Below, piece by piece: positions 1-7,908 of a DNA stretch of 64,000 nucleotides (positions within the stretch are counted from its first letter, which is position 1; each line of letters starts with the position of its first letter). Under the pieces are notes generated by a model. It was not told the DNA's origin. It saw only the letters and a program-made list of their open reading frames with translations, and ran no database searches. Both the position numbers and the translations under genes were made by a program. The stretch comes from Lysobacter oculi. Its GTDB lineage: Bacteria; Pseudomonadota; Gammaproteobacteria; Xanthomonadales; Xanthomonadaceae. Location: contig NZ_CP029556.1 of NCBI RefSeq assembly GCF_003293695.1, positions 2,180,001 to 2,244,000 of the forward strand. Reading direction: 5' to 3'.

Positions 1-204
1 CGGTCGCGGATGCGGAGAGGTGCAGCTCCATCGAGAAGCCTTGATGGCGTGCTACCGGAGAGACCCCGACCCACGACCTGTTAGATACATTCTGAAAGAG
101 CAGTGCTCACCACGTTGCATACCTTCGCGCGGATCCAACCTAATCCGCAGATGAAGCTCCGCGAAGAAGCGGCATTACTACCGATGCACAAATGTGAGGG
201 GCGC

Positions 205-301
205 GGAGCAGGGCTGGTCCATCGAGCGCGCCATGGATGGCGCGCGCCCGCGAATCGGAACTGGATGCGGAGCCTGAGCGGCGAAGGACCAGCCCTGCTC
301 C
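205..301. repeat. Structured intergenic element, copy 1
   Basis: A perfect 16-bp inverted repeat (205-220 against 286-301, arm GGAGCAGGGCTGGTCC) encloses a 20-bp hairpin at 226-245 with 9-bp arms around the core CATGGATG, followed by GAGCCT at 270-275. The same plan (outer inverted repeat, inner hairpin centred on CATGGATG, then GAGCCT) recurs at 20824-20908 in the opposite orientation. Interspersed intergenic elements containing CATGGATG/GAGCCT are, as far as I recall, common in Xanthomonadaceae. I see no terminal duplication or transposase. Confidence 0.65.
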
Positions 302-313
302 GTGGCCCGGATC

Positions 314-480
314 GAAGGCGCCAAGCTTTCGCTCAAAATCAAAATCGCCACGTTTTCGAGCTCAACGCCGAAGGCGCCAGGCCTTCACTCAAAAATCAAA
401 AATCGCCACGCTTTCGCGCGCAACATCGAAGGTGCCAATCCTTCACTCAAGAATCGAAACCGCCACGCCTCCACACCAAC
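314..480. repeat. Three ~57-bp hairpin/A-rich tandem units
   Basis: Three degenerate copies begin at 314, 370 and 428 with GAAGG(C/T)GCCA. Each starts with a 17-nt hairpin (GAAGG...CCTTC, 5-nt loop) and continues with an A-rich linker (CTCAAAAATC-like) and CGCCACG. The stem changes between copies but stays paired: GAAGGC/GCCTTC in unit 2, a G-U variant in unit 1, a 5-bp version in unit 3. Unit lengths of 56 and 58 are not multiples of three, which argues against a coding repeat. Confidence 0.7.
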
Positions 481-520
481 GCCCCAAGCTGGCACGCATC
501 ACACACCGGAAGCCGCGCCC

Positions 521-1072
521 TCAACCCGCGCGCCGCTTCCCGGTCAGGTACTCGTCCTTCAACTTCACGTAGTGACCGGCCGAATAGAACAGCGCCTCGA
601 TCTCCGCATCACTCAGTCTGCGCGCGAACTTCGCCGGGCTGCCCAGCCACATCTCGCCCTCGCCCATCACCTTGCCGGGCGTCAGCAGCGAACCGGCGCC
701 GAGGAAACCGTGCCGCTGGATCACCGCGCCATCCAGCACCGTCGAACCCATGCCTACCAGGCACGCGTCGTCGATGCGACACGCATGCACGATCGCCTTG
801 TGCCCGATCGTCACATCCGCGCCGATCACCGTGGCGAAACCACCGAGCTTGGCGTGCGGCCCATCGTGGCTGACGTGGATCACCGTGCCGTCCTGCACGT
901 TGGTGCGCGCGCCGATACGGACGAAATTGACATCGCCACGGATCACCGTGAACGGCCAGACCGAGACATCGTCGCCCAGCACCACGTCACCGATGACGCG
1001 CGCGGATTCATCGACGTACACGCGTTCGCCGAGTTTAGGAAGTTGATCGAGGTAGGGGCGGACGTTGTGCAT
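521..1072 (-). CDS. Gamma-class carbonic anhydrase family protein
   Basis: A 183-residue left-handed beta-helix protein of the gamma carbonic anhydrase/YrdA family. Hexapeptide-type repeats run from about residue 25 to 150. The metal-ligand histidines expected for the family are present: H66 and/or H69 in the VIHVSHD segment, H91 in IGHKA and H96 in VHAC. These proteins are cytoplasmic trimers that may hydrate CO2, though many YrdA-like members have no proven activity. The start lies 5 nt after the L-threonine aldolase stop, so the two are almost certainly co-transcribed. Longer upstream extensions of the frame overlap the aldolase and are rejected. Confidence 0.9.
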   Translation of the reverse strand: MHNVRPYLDQLPKLGERVYVDESARVIGDVVLGDDVSVWPFTVIRGDVNFVRIGARTNVQDGTVIHVSHDGPHAKLGGFATVIGADVTIGHKAIVHACRIDDACLVGMGSTVLDGAVIQRHGFLGAGSLLTPGKVMGEGEMWLGSPAKFARRLSDAEIEALFYSAGHYVKLKDEYLTGKRRAG

Positions 1073-1077
1073 GCGGA

Positions 1078-2088
1078 TCACTTGAAGGATTGGAAGGCGT
1101 GGATGGCGCGGTCGATGCCGGCGTCGTCGATGTCGAGATGCGTCACCAGCCGCACCTGCGGCAGGTAACCGATGGAGGCGCGGATGCCGTGCGCGTCGAG
1201 GTGCGCGGCCAGGGGCTTGAGGCGTTCCGGCGCGACTTCGATGAACACCATGTTGGTGTGCTGCGCATGCACGCTGATCGCGGGCGTATCGCGCAATCCG
1301 GTTGCGAGACGTTCGGCGCGGGCGTGATCGTCGGCCAGCCGCGCGACGTGATGATCGAGCGCATGCAGTCCCGCCGCCGCAAGGATGCCGGCCTGCCGCA
1401 ACCCGCCGCCGCAGACCTTGCGCCAGCGTCGCGCGTGGTCGATGAGCACCGTGGAGCCGGCCAGCACCGAACCTGCCGGTGCGCCGAGCCCCTTCGACAG
1501 GCAGACCGACACCGAATCGAAGTGCCGCGCGATCCCGCCGGCCGCCACGTTCGATGCCACCGCCGCGTTGAACAGGCGTGCGCCGTCGAGATGCAGGGCC
1601 AGCCCGCGTCGATCGCACAGTGCCCGCGCATCCTTGAGATAGGCCATCGGCAACACGCGCCCCATCCAGGTGTTTTCCAGACACAGCAGCCGGGTGCGCG
1701 CGAAATGCGGATCGACCGGCTTGATCGCGCGTTCCACCGCACCGAGATCCAGCGTGCCGTCATCGGCCTGCGGAATCGGCTGCGGCTGGATGGAGCCGAG
1801 CACGGCCGCGCCGCCGCCTTCGTATTTGTAGGTATGTGCCTCCATGCCGACGATGTATTCGTCGCCACGCGCGCAGTGCGCCATCAACGCGACAAGGTTG
1901 GCCTGCGTGCCGGTGGGACACCACAGCGCGGCCTCGAAACCGAGATCGGCGGCGATGCGCTGCTGCAGCGCGATGACCGTCGGGTCTTCGCCGTAGACGT
2001 CGTCGCCGACTTCCGCATGCGCCATCGCCTCGCGCATGGCCGGGGTCGGGCGGGTGACGGTATCGCTGCGCAGGTCGACGGTGTCCAT
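1078..2088 (-). CDS. ltaE: Low-specificity L-threonine aldolase
   Basis: A 336-residue fold-type I PLP enzyme that cleaves L-threonine/L-allo-threonine to glycine and acetaldehyde. The N-terminus [11 protein letters not shown] is the family signature; GDDVYGEDP, the [11 protein letters not shown] stretch around residue 167 and the PLP-binding lysine K199 in CLSKGLGAP are all present, and the length matches the E. coli enzyme. It heads a two-gene unit with the carbonic anhydrase. A CATCAT hexamer ends 6 nt before the ATG, which suggests a leaderless transcript. Exonuclease III starts divergently only 38 bp away. Confidence 0.96.
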   Translation of the reverse strand: MDTVDLRSDTVTRPTPAMREAMAHAEVGDDVYGEDPTVIALQQRIAADLGFEAALWCPTGTQANLVALMAHCARGDEYIVGMEAHTYKYEGGGAAVLGSIQPQPIPQADDGTLDLGAVERAIKPVDPHFARTRLLCLENTWMGRVLPMAYLKDARALCDRRGLALHLDGARLFNAAVASNVAAGGIARHFDSVSVCLSKGLGAPAGSVLAGSTVLIDHARRWRKVCGGGLRQAGILAAAGLHALDHHVARLADDHARAERLATGLRDTPAISVHAQHTNMVFIEVAPERLKPLAAHLDAHGIRASIGYLPQVRLVTHLDIDDAGIDRAIHAFQSFK

Positions 2089-2094
2089 GCGGGC

Positions 2095-2100
2095 ATGATG
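2095..2100 (-). promoter_or_regulatory. Putative -10 element of ltaE
   Basis: CATCAT on the minus strand, 6 nt from the ltaE ATG at 2088. The same hexamer and spacing precede the response regulator gene at 42371. Weak match to TATAAT; the support comes from the recurring spacing. Confidence 0.4.
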
Positions 2101-2114
2101 CCATCGCGCTTGCG

Positions 2115-2120
2115 TACACT
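2115..2120 (+). promoter_or_regulatory. Putative -10 element of exonuclease III
   Basis: TACACT ends 6 nt before the ATG at 2127, which would place the transcription start at the initiation codon (leaderless). There is no Shine-Dalgarno sequence, consistent with this reading. Confidence 0.55.
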
Positions 2121-2126
2121 CATGAC

Positions 2127-2899
2127 ATGAAAATCGCCAGCTGGAACGTCAACTCGCTCAACGTGCGCCTGCCGCACCTGCTGCAATGGCTGGAGGCGTT
2201 CGCGCCCGATGTCGTCGGCCTGCAGGAAACCAAGCTGGAAGATGCGAAGTTCCCCGAAGCCGCGCTGCGCGAGGCCGGCTACGAGATCGCCTTCGCCGGG
2301 CAGAAGACCTACAACGGCGTCGCGCTGCTGGCCAAGCGCGGGGAGTTGGAGGATGTGCAGCGCGGCATTCCAGGTTTTGATGACGAGCAGCGACGCGTCA
2401 TCGCCGCGACGGTCGATGGTGTGTGCGCATCGTCAACCTGTACGTGGTGAACGGGCAGGACATCGGCACCGACAAATACGCCTACAAACTGCGCTGGCTC
2501 GATGCCGTGCACGGCTGGCTGGCGGAAGACATCAAGCGCTGGCCGAAGATGGTGGTGATGGGCGACTTCAACATCGCGCCCGACGACCGCGATGTCAACG
2601 ATCCCGCGGTGTGGAACGACGACCACATCCTCACCTCTACCGCCGAGCGCGATGCGCTGAAGCGCCTGCAGTCGCTCGGCCTGCACGATGCGTTCCGGCT
2701 GAAGCATGACGATGCCGGCGTGTTCAGCTGGTGGGACTACCGGCAGGCCAGGTTCCGCCGCAACCTCGGGCTGCGCATCGACCTCAACCTGGTATCGGAT
2801 GCATTGAAGGCGCAGGTGGTCGATGCCGGCATCGATCGCGAGCCGCGCACCTGGGAGCGCCCGAGCGACCACGCGCCGGCGTGGGTGTCGCTGGGCTGA
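2127..2899 (+). pseudogene. xthA: Exodeoxyribonuclease III, frameshifted
   Basis: The sequence encodes an ExoIII/AP-endonuclease in two overlapping frames. The first part (from 2127) has [12 protein letters not shown] and QETKLED; it shifts out of frame and stops at 2450. The second part continues in another frame from about 2423 with VNLYVVNGQ, the catalytic GDFNIAP, the RIDLNLVSD segment and the terminal SDHAP. Removing 2 nt from the GTGTGTG run at 2419-2425 restores one 256-residue protein, close to the family length of about 268. The enzyme would repair abasic sites and degrade 3' ends. All motifs are intact, so the lesion is recent, a slippage variant, or a sequencing error. Confidence 0.9.
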
Positions 2900-2935
2900 G
2901 GCGGCGACCGAAGCGGCATCGAAAAAACATCGTGC

Positions 2936-2966
2936 AAAAAACAAGGCCCGGGATGACCGGGCCTTG
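2936..2966 (-). terminator. Rho-independent terminator of the GlsB/YeaQ-like gene
   Basis: A perfect 10-bp stem (CAAGGCCCGG at 2942-2951 with CCGGGCCTTG at 2957-2966), followed on the minus strand by a run of six T. It sits just downstream of the leftward gene ending at 2988. Confidence 0.9.
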
Positions 2967-2987
2967 TGGTGTCGCGGGGCTTGCGGC

Positions 2988-3257
2988 TTAGCGCGCGCGA
3001 CCGCGGGTGAACAGGTTGACGATGGCGAGCAGGATCACCGCGCCGATCAGCGAGGCCAGCAGGCCCATGATGCTGAAGTCACCGGTGTTGGCGGTGCCCG
3101 AGCCCAGCAGCGGGGCGATCAGGAAGCCGCCGAGGAACGAACCGACGATGCCGACGATGATGTTCAGGAGGATGCCCTGCTGACCGTCGCGCTTCATGAT
3201 GATGCTGGCCAGCCAGCCGATGATGCCGCCGATGATCAGCCAAATGATGAGGTTCAT
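2988..3257 (-). CDS. GlsB/YeaQ/YmgE family membrane protein
   Basis: An 89-residue, three-helix inner-membrane protein of the transglycosylase-associated (GlsB/YeaQ/YmgE) family. It begins with NLIIWLIIGGIIGWLAS, has the glycine-rich GIVGSFLGGFL middle helix and ends with a third helix and a basic tail. Members are small general-stress proteins of unknown biochemical function. The ATG at 3257 is preceded by a good GGAGA ribosome site. Further in-frame codons upstream lack a ribosome site and are not used. The gene stands alone and has its own strong terminator. Confidence 0.92.
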   Translation of the reverse strand: MNLIIWLIIGGIIGWLASIIMKRDGQQGILLNIIVGIVGSFLGGFLIAPLLGSGTANTGDFSIMGLLASLIGAVILLAIVNLFTRGRAR

Positions 3258-3422
3258 GATTGTCTCCAAGCAGGTGGAAGGGATCTGAAGAAAACCCCTG
3301 TCGTTGGGGGCGAGTCGAGTGTGCTGAGCGATCCGTGACGGACACGTCACGAAAAACAAGCGAATTCGCAACATCTTCAGAAAGTTGCGCGGCGCGTGAA
3401 ATGCCGCGGCGCGAAAGCGTGT

Positions 3423-4841
3423 TCAGGTGCGCGCGAGCAGGGCGAGCAATGCGGCGCGCGGCAGTTTGCCGGTGTCGTTGCGCGGCAATGCATCGATGCG
3501 CACGATGCGGCGAGGTAGGAAAACCGGGTCGCTTGCTTCGCGCAGGGCGGCGAGGATCGTGGCGTCGTCGAGCGATGCGGGCGCACTGACGAAAGCGATC
3601 AGGCGACGCACGCCGCCGGTTTCGGCATCGGCATCGAGCTGCAGCATCGCCGCATCGCGCACACCGGGGATCTGTTGCAGGCGGCGCGTCAGGTCGCCGA
3701 GCGAGGCGCGTTTGCCGGCGATTTCCAGCAGGTCGGCCTGCCGGCCACGCAGCAGGAAGCCACGTCCGTCATCGACATGTTCGAGCAGGTCGGCGAGCAG
3801 CACCGGCGCGGCGAGCGATGCGCGTTCGACATGGGTGCCATCGGTGTGCGGGTGCAGGGTGACATCGTCATAGAGATGCCAGGCCTCCTCGCGTGCAGTG
3901 CGGCGTTGGGCGATGACGCAGGTTTCGGTGGCGCCGAACAGTTCGCGCACCTCGCAGGCGAAACGCGCTTCGGCGGCACGCGCGAGTTCCACCGGCAACG
4001 GCGCGGTGGCGGTGACGATGGCGGCGAGTGCGGACAGTTCAACGCCGCCTTCGAGCAAGGCACGCAGATGTACCGGCGTGGTCACCAACAGGCGCGGCGC
4101 GGGCGCTTGGTCCAACGCACGGGCGACATCGGCGGGAAAGAACGGCCGGCCCGGATGCACGGCGAACGGTCCGCGCAAGGGCATCAGCACCGACATCTCC
4201 ATGCCGTACATGTGCTGCGGCGGCACGGTGGCGACGATCGACGCCCGCGCGCCTTCGAACAGGTCGGCGAGCGCGCGCAGGTTGGCGGCATTGGTATGCG
4301 CCAGCGCGCCCCAGGTCTTGGGGTTGGCCGAGGGCGTGCCGGTGGAGCCGGAGGTGAAGCCGATCATCGCCAGCCGGTCGGCGGGGATGCGCCAGTCGTG
4401 CGATGCGTCGTCGGTGGCGGCATCGACACCCCCGTCTTCCACGCGCACATCGCAGGGCAGCGCGGCTTCGGCATCGCCGATGCGATAGCAGCCGGGGTGC
4501 CGCATCGCCACTTCATCCACCACGCCCGGTGCGCGCGACGGCGGCAGCAGGGTGACCTGGCCACGCAGCAGCGCCGCGCAGAAGCCGGTGATGAAATGGT
4601 CGCGGCGTTCGCACAGGTTGAGCGCGAAGGGCGCGTCGGGCAGGCGCGCGGCGAGGATTTCGACGCGGGTGCGGAAGGCGGCGCGGGTCAGCGCATCGGG
4701 GCCACAGAACAGCAGGTCGGCGTCATCGCCGGTGATGATCGACACCGCATCGGTATCCGCTGTCTGTTCCTGCCCGTGCGACGACATCCGCGCCCCGTTG
4801 CTGCCCGTGGAGCGCGCAGCTTGGCGCATTTCCGCAGGCAT
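3423..4841 (-). CDS. AMP-forming acyl/aryl-CoA synthetase-like ligase
   Basis: A 472-residue ANL-superfamily adenylating enzyme. It shows the ATP-binding FTSGSTGTP loop (about residue 165), the LFGATET motif and the C-terminal NDTGKLPR segment whose lysine makes the adenylate. Such enzymes activate a carboxylic acid and transfer it to CoA or a carrier protein. It is shorter than Acs (652 aa) and resembles ligases of aryl-polyene/xanthomonadin clusters, but no other cluster gene is nearby. It faces a phosphopantetheinyl transferase, an enzyme that activates carrier proteins, which hints at a shared polyketide-type pathway (inference). A TAGCCT hexamer 8 nt upstream supports the start at 4841; an in-frame ATG at 4787 is the alternative. 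Confidence 0.8.
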   Translation of the reverse strand: MPAEMRQAARSTGSNGARMSSHGQEQTADTDAVSIITGDDADLLFCGPDALTRAAFRTRVEILAARLPDAPFALNLCERRDHFITGFCAALLRGQVTLLPPSRAPGVVDEVAMRHPGCYRIGDAEAALPCDVRVEDGGVDAATDDASHDWRIPADRLAMIGFTSGSTGTPSANPKTWGALAHTNAANLRALADLFEGARASIVATVPPQHMYGMEMSVLMPLRGPFAVHPGRPFFPADVARALDQAPAPRLLVTTPVHLRALLEGGVELSALAAIVTATAPLPVELARAAEARFACEVRELFGATETCVIAQRRTAREEAWHLYDDVTLHPHTDGTHVERASLAAPVLLADLLEHVDDGRGFLLRGRQADLLEIAGKRASLGDLTRRLQQIPGVRDAAMLQLDADAETGGVRRLIAFVSAPASLDDATILAALREASDPVFLPRRIVRIDALPRNDTGKLPRAALLALLART

Positions 4842-4844
4842 CGC

Positions 4845-4855
4845 ACGCTAGGCTA
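4845..4855. promoter_or_regulatory. Interlocked divergent -10 elements
   Basis: TAGGCT (4849-4854, plus) and TAGCCT (4855-4850, minus) share the near-palindrome CTAGGCTAG. They lie 7 nt before the ATG at 4862 and 8 nt before the ATG at 4841 respectively, so one short AT-richer box could start transcription in both directions with leaderless products. Confidence 0.5.
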
Positions 4856-4861
4856 GTGACG

Positions 4862-5449
4862 ATGACGCCCCGCCACACCTTGCTGCCGCTGCCCGACCGC
4901 GCCGATGCAGAACGCCTCGCGCGTGGCTGGTTGGCGCAGCAGTGGGAGGTCGATGCGGCCGCGTTGCCCTTGCATCGCGATGCGCGTGGCCGGCCGCGCT
5001 TGACCGCGCCGATGCAGGATGTCGATGCCGGCTGGAGCCACAGCGGCGGTCATCTGCTGGTGGCCTGCGGCGAAGGCCTGCGGCTGGGCTGCGATCTTGA
5101 AGCGGTCCGCCCGCGACCGAATGCGCTTGCGCTGGCGAAGCGGTTTTTCCATGCGGAAGAACACGCGTGGCTCGCCGGCTTGCCCGAGGCCGGCATCGTG
5201 CCTGCCTTCCTGCGCCTGTGGTGCGCGAAGGAGGCGGTGCTGAAGGCGCATGGCCACGGGCTGTCGTTCGGGATGGAGCGGCTGCGCTTCGCCGAGATCG
5301 ACGGTGCCCTGCGCCTGGTGGACTGCGATGCGCCGTTGGGCAATCCACGCGGCTGGACGCTACAGGAATGGGTGCCGATGCCGGGCTTCATCGCCGCGCT
5401 GGCGTGGCATGCCCTGCCCGCGCCGGAAAGCGGCGCTGCGATACTGTGA
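4862..5449 (+). CDS. 4'-phosphopantetheinyl transferase superfamily protein
   Basis: A 195-residue Sfp/AcpT-type enzyme that moves phosphopantetheine from CoA to a serine of acyl- or peptidyl-carrier proteins. The Mg-binding GCDLEAV (GxDxE) and the [12 protein letters not shown] (WxxKEAxxK) motifs are both present, in the right order and spacing. An upstream in-frame GTG at 4856 is possible, but the -10 box at 4849-4854 would place the transcript start at the ATG at 4862. The stop is followed after 2 nt by rsmG, so the two are probably co-transcribed. The target carrier protein is not in the window. Confidence 0.88.
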   Translation: MTPRHTLLPLPDRADAERLARGWLAQQWEVDAAALPLHRDARGRPRLTAPMQDVDAGWSHSGGHLLVACGEGLRLGCDLEAVRPRPNALALAKRFFHAEEHAWLAGLPEAGIVPAFLRLWCAKEAVLKAHGHGLSFGMERLRFAEIDGALRLVDCDAPLGNPRGWTLQEWVPMPGFIAALAWHALPAPESGAAIL

Positions 5450-5451
5450 GC

Positions 5452-6096
5452 ATGACGACATCGACCCTGCCTGACGGCATCGAACCCCTGCTGCGCGACG
5501 GCCTGGACCAGCTCGGGCTGGATCCCGATGCGCTGAGCGCCCCGCTGCTGGCCTATCTCGCCCTGCTGCTGCGCTGGAACGCCACCTACAACCTGACCGC
5601 GATCCGCGACCCTCGCGAAATGGTGACCAAGCACCTGCTCGATTCGCTGGCGATGGCGCCCTTCGTGCCCGATGCGCCGCTGGCCGACCTCGGTACCGGG
5701 CCGGGATTGCCCGGCATCCCGTTGGCGATCGCGCGGCCCGGCTGCACCGTGACCCTGGTCGAGTCCAACGGCAAGAAGGCGCGTTTCCTGCGCGAGGCGG
5801 TGCGCACGCTCAAGCTGCCGAATGCGCGCGTGGCCGAAAGCCGCGCGGAAAACCTCGACGAACCCGGCGCCTACACGGTGATCACCGCGCGCGCGCTGGC
5901 CACGCTGGACCGGATCATCGAAGTCGGCGGCCACCTGCTTGCGCCCGAAGGCCGGATGCTGGCGATGAAGGCGGAAACCGTGGCCGAAGAGGCCGCGCAA
6001 CTGCCCACGGGCTGGCGGCTGGAGGGCGTGCATGCGCTCAGCGTGCCGGGGCTGGCGGCGACGCGGCAATTGGCGGTGGTGACCCGCGCCCGGTGA
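5452..6096 (+). CDS. rsmG: 16S rRNA (guanine-527-N7)-methyltransferase RsmG
   Basis: A 214-residue SAM-dependent methyltransferase (formerly GidB) that modifies G527 in the 530 loop of 16S rRNA. Visible hallmarks are [14 protein letters not shown] near residue 41, the SAM motif [16 protein letters not shown] at 78-92, [14 protein letters not shown] and the ITARALA segment. Length is normal. The ATG lies 2 nt after the transferase stop, and parA follows after a short gap with its own -10-like box. In many gammaproteobacteria rsmG is next to mnmG; here mnmG is at 60.5 kb. Confidence 0.96.
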   Translation: MTTSTLPDGIEPLLRDGLDQLGLDPDALSAPLLAYLALLLRWNATYNLTAIRDPREMVTKHLLDSLAMAPFVPDAPLADLGTGPGLPGIPLAIARPGCTVTLVESNGKKARFLREAVRTLKLPNARVAESRAENLDEPGAYTVITARALATLDRIIEVGGHLLAPEGRMLAMKAETVAEEAAQLPTGWRLEGVHALSVPGLAATRQLAVVTRAR

Positions 6097-6113
6097 AGCC
6101 CGGCCCGCGCGGG

Positions 6114-6119
6114 CATAAT
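6114..6119 (+). promoter_or_regulatory. Putative -10 element upstream of parA
   Basis: CATAAT lies 55 nt before the preferred parA ATG (6175). An in-frame ATG at 6118 overlaps this box and would add 19 non-conserved residues, so it is unlikely to be the start. Confidence 0.4.
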
Positions 6120-6174
6120 GACCCACCCTGCCGCCGGCCGCGCCGGCGCGGACCCTCGACCGGAACCTGAGCTC

Positions 6175-6975
6175 ATGGCGCGAGTCATCGCGGTTGCCAA
6201 CCAGAAAGGCGGCGTCGGCAAGACCACCACCGCGGTCAACCTCGCCGCGGCGCTGGCGCGCACGCCCAAGCGCGTGTTGCTGGTCGACCTGGACTCGCAG
6301 GGCAACGCGACCATGGGCAGCGGCATCGACAAGCGCGAGGTCGCGCACTCCACCTGCGACGTGCTGCTGGAGGAGGTGGATGCCAAGGCCGCCATCGTCC
6401 GCAGCGAGGAAGGCTTCGACCTGATGCCCGGCAACACCGACCTCACCGCCGCGGAAATCGCGCTGATGGACGAGGCGGGGCGCGAACAACGCCTGAAGCG
6501 CGCCGTCGACGGCCTGCGCGGCGACTACGACTTCATCGTCATCGACTGCCCGCCGGCGCTGTCGTTGCTGACGCTCAATGCACTCACCGCCGCCGATTCC
6601 GTGCTGGTGCCGATGCAGTGCGAGTACTACGCGCTGGAAGGCCTGACCGCGCTGCTGCAGACCATCGACGCGCTCAAGCAGAAGCTCAACCCGGCGCTGG
6701 AGATCGAAGGCGTGCTGCGCACCATGTTCGACGTGCGCAACAACCTGGCCAACGCGGTCTCGGCGGAACTGGTGCAGCACTTCGGCGACCAGGTGTTCCG
6801 CACCATCATCCCGCGCAACGTGCGGGTGGCCGAGGCGCCGAGCCACGGCCAGAGCATCATCGGCTACGACCGCGCCTCGCGTGGCGGCGTGGCCTACCTC
6901 GGGCTGGCTGGCGAAGTGCTGCGCCGCGAGCGCGAACGCGGACAGGCGAAACAGGCACGGGAGGACGCGGCATGA
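6175..6975 (+). CDS. parA: Chromosome partitioning ATPase ParA/Soj
   Basis: A 266-residue Walker-type ATPase that moves ParB-bound origins apart. The protein starts ARVIAVANQKGGVGKTTTAVNL, with the deviant Walker A KGGVGKTT at residues 11-18. Further along are LVDLDSQGNATMG, IDCPPALSLLT and the C-terminal RNVRVAEAPSHGQ typical of chromosomal ParA. It lacks the N-terminal helix-turn-helix found in large plasmid ParA proteins. Its stop overlaps the parB start by 4 nt (ATGA), so translation is coupled. Confidence 0.96.
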   Translation: MARVIAVANQKGGVGKTTTAVNLAAALARTPKRVLLVDLDSQGNATMGSGIDKREVAHSTCDVLLEEVDAKAAIVRSEEGFDLMPGNTDLTAAEIALMDEAGREQRLKRAVDGLRGDYDFIVIDCPPALSLLTLNALTAADSVLVPMQCEYYALEGLTALLQTIDALKQKLNPALEIEGVLRTMFDVRNNLANAVSAELVQHFGDQVFRTIIPRNVRVAEAPSHGQSIIGYDRASRGGVAYLGLAGEVLRRERERGQAKQAREDAA

Positions 6976-7892
6976 CCGCAGGCAAGAACACAGGGAAGGC
7001 GCCCGCGAAGAAGCGCGGGCTGGGTCGCGGGCTGGAAGCGCTGCTCGGGCCGTCGGTGGCGGCGCCGGCGCTGGAAGCGCAGCCGGGCGACACCCTGAAA
7101 CGCCTGCCGGTCAAGCAGCTGCAGCCGGGCAAGTACCAGCCGCGCCGGACCATGGACGACGCCAAGCTGGCCGAGCTGGCCGAATCCATCAAGGCGCAGG
7201 GCGTGGTGCAGCCGGTGGTGGTGCGCCAGCTGGCCAAGGACAAGTACGAGATCGTGGCCGGCGAACGCCGCTGGCGCGCGACCCAGCTGGCCGGGCTGAT
7301 CGAGATCCCCGCCGTCATCCGCCAGCTCGACGACCGCACCGTGGTCGCGATGGCGCTGATCGAGAACATCCAGCGCGAGGACCTGAACCCGCTGGAGGAA
7401 GCGCAGGCGCTGCAGCGCCTGATCGACGAATTCGACCTGACCCACGCGCAGGCCGCGGAAGCGGTGGGCCGTTCGCGCGCGGCGGTGTCCAACCTGCTGC
7501 GCCTGCTGGAACTGCCGGACGAGATCCGCGCGCTGGTGCAGACCCGCGCCATCGAGATGGGCCATGCCCGCGCGCTGCTGTCGCTGGGCACGCAGGCGGC
7601 GATCGCGCTGGCCCGGCAGGCCGCGGCGGAGGGCTGGAGCGTGCGCGAGGTGGAACACCGCGTGCAGCAACTCGCCGCCGGCAAGGTGGCCGAGGCGCCG
7701 AAGAAGCGCGCCGGCAACGGCAAGGGCGCGCCGTCGGCGGACATCGCCTCGCTGGAGAACGAACTCTCCGAACTGCTGGCCAGCAAGGTCGCGGTGCAGC
7801 ATGGCCGCGGCGGGCGCGGCAAGCTGGTGATCCATTACGGCTCGCTCGAGGCGCTCGACGGCGTGCTGGACCGGCTGCGCAAGCCGGCCTGA
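6972..7892 (+). CDS. parB: Chromosome partitioning protein ParB
   Basis: A 306-residue parS-binding CTPase clamp. The N-terminal KKRGLGRGLEALLG box (residues 13-26) is the ParA-stimulating peptide. GERRWRA at 97-103 is the CTP-binding box, ENIQREDLNP lies at 131-140, and a helix-turn-helix spans about 158-178. The C-terminal dimerisation domain ends near HYGSLEALDGVLDRL. A lysine/alanine linker (about 236-252) separates the domains. The start overlaps parA by 4 nt. I looked for a TGTTTCACGTGAAACA-type parS site in the window and did not see one. Confidence 0.96.
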   Translation: MTAGKNTGKAPAKKRGLGRGLEALLGPSVAAPALEAQPGDTLKRLPVKQLQPGKYQPRRTMDDAKLAELAESIKAQGVVQPVVVRQLAKDKYEIVAGERRWRATQLAGLIEIPAVIRQLDDRTVVAMALIENIQREDLNPLEEAQALQRLIDEFDLTHAQAAEAVGRSRAAVSNLLRLLELPDEIRALVQTRAIEMGHARALLSLGTQAAIALARQAAAEGWSVREVEHRVQQLAAGKVAEAPKKRAGNGKGAPSADIASLENELSELLASKVAVQHGRGGRGKLVIHYGSLEALDGVLDRLRKPA

Positions 7893-7908
7893 CGCCGGCG
7901 CCACGCGC

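Larger units (their letters stand above)
1..520. other. Gene-free 5' stretch with structured repeats
   Basis: I find no convincing gene here. The open frames that cross it are arginine/proline-rich, differ in every frame and match no family I know. The first 200 bases hold nothing I recognise. From 205 on, the stretch carries a long inverted-repeat element and then three degenerate hairpin-plus-A-rich units, described separately. The whole stretch lies downstream of the leftward carbonic anhydrase gene, so on the minus strand it may be transcribed as 3' untranslated RNA. Confidence 0.6.

Noticed and set aside
103..873. Open frame of 256 codons over the first kilobase
   Set aside because: Arg/Pro/Ser-rich with no conserved segment, overlaps the carbonic anhydrase gene antisense, and repeat units of 56 and 58 bp would break any repeat protein frame.
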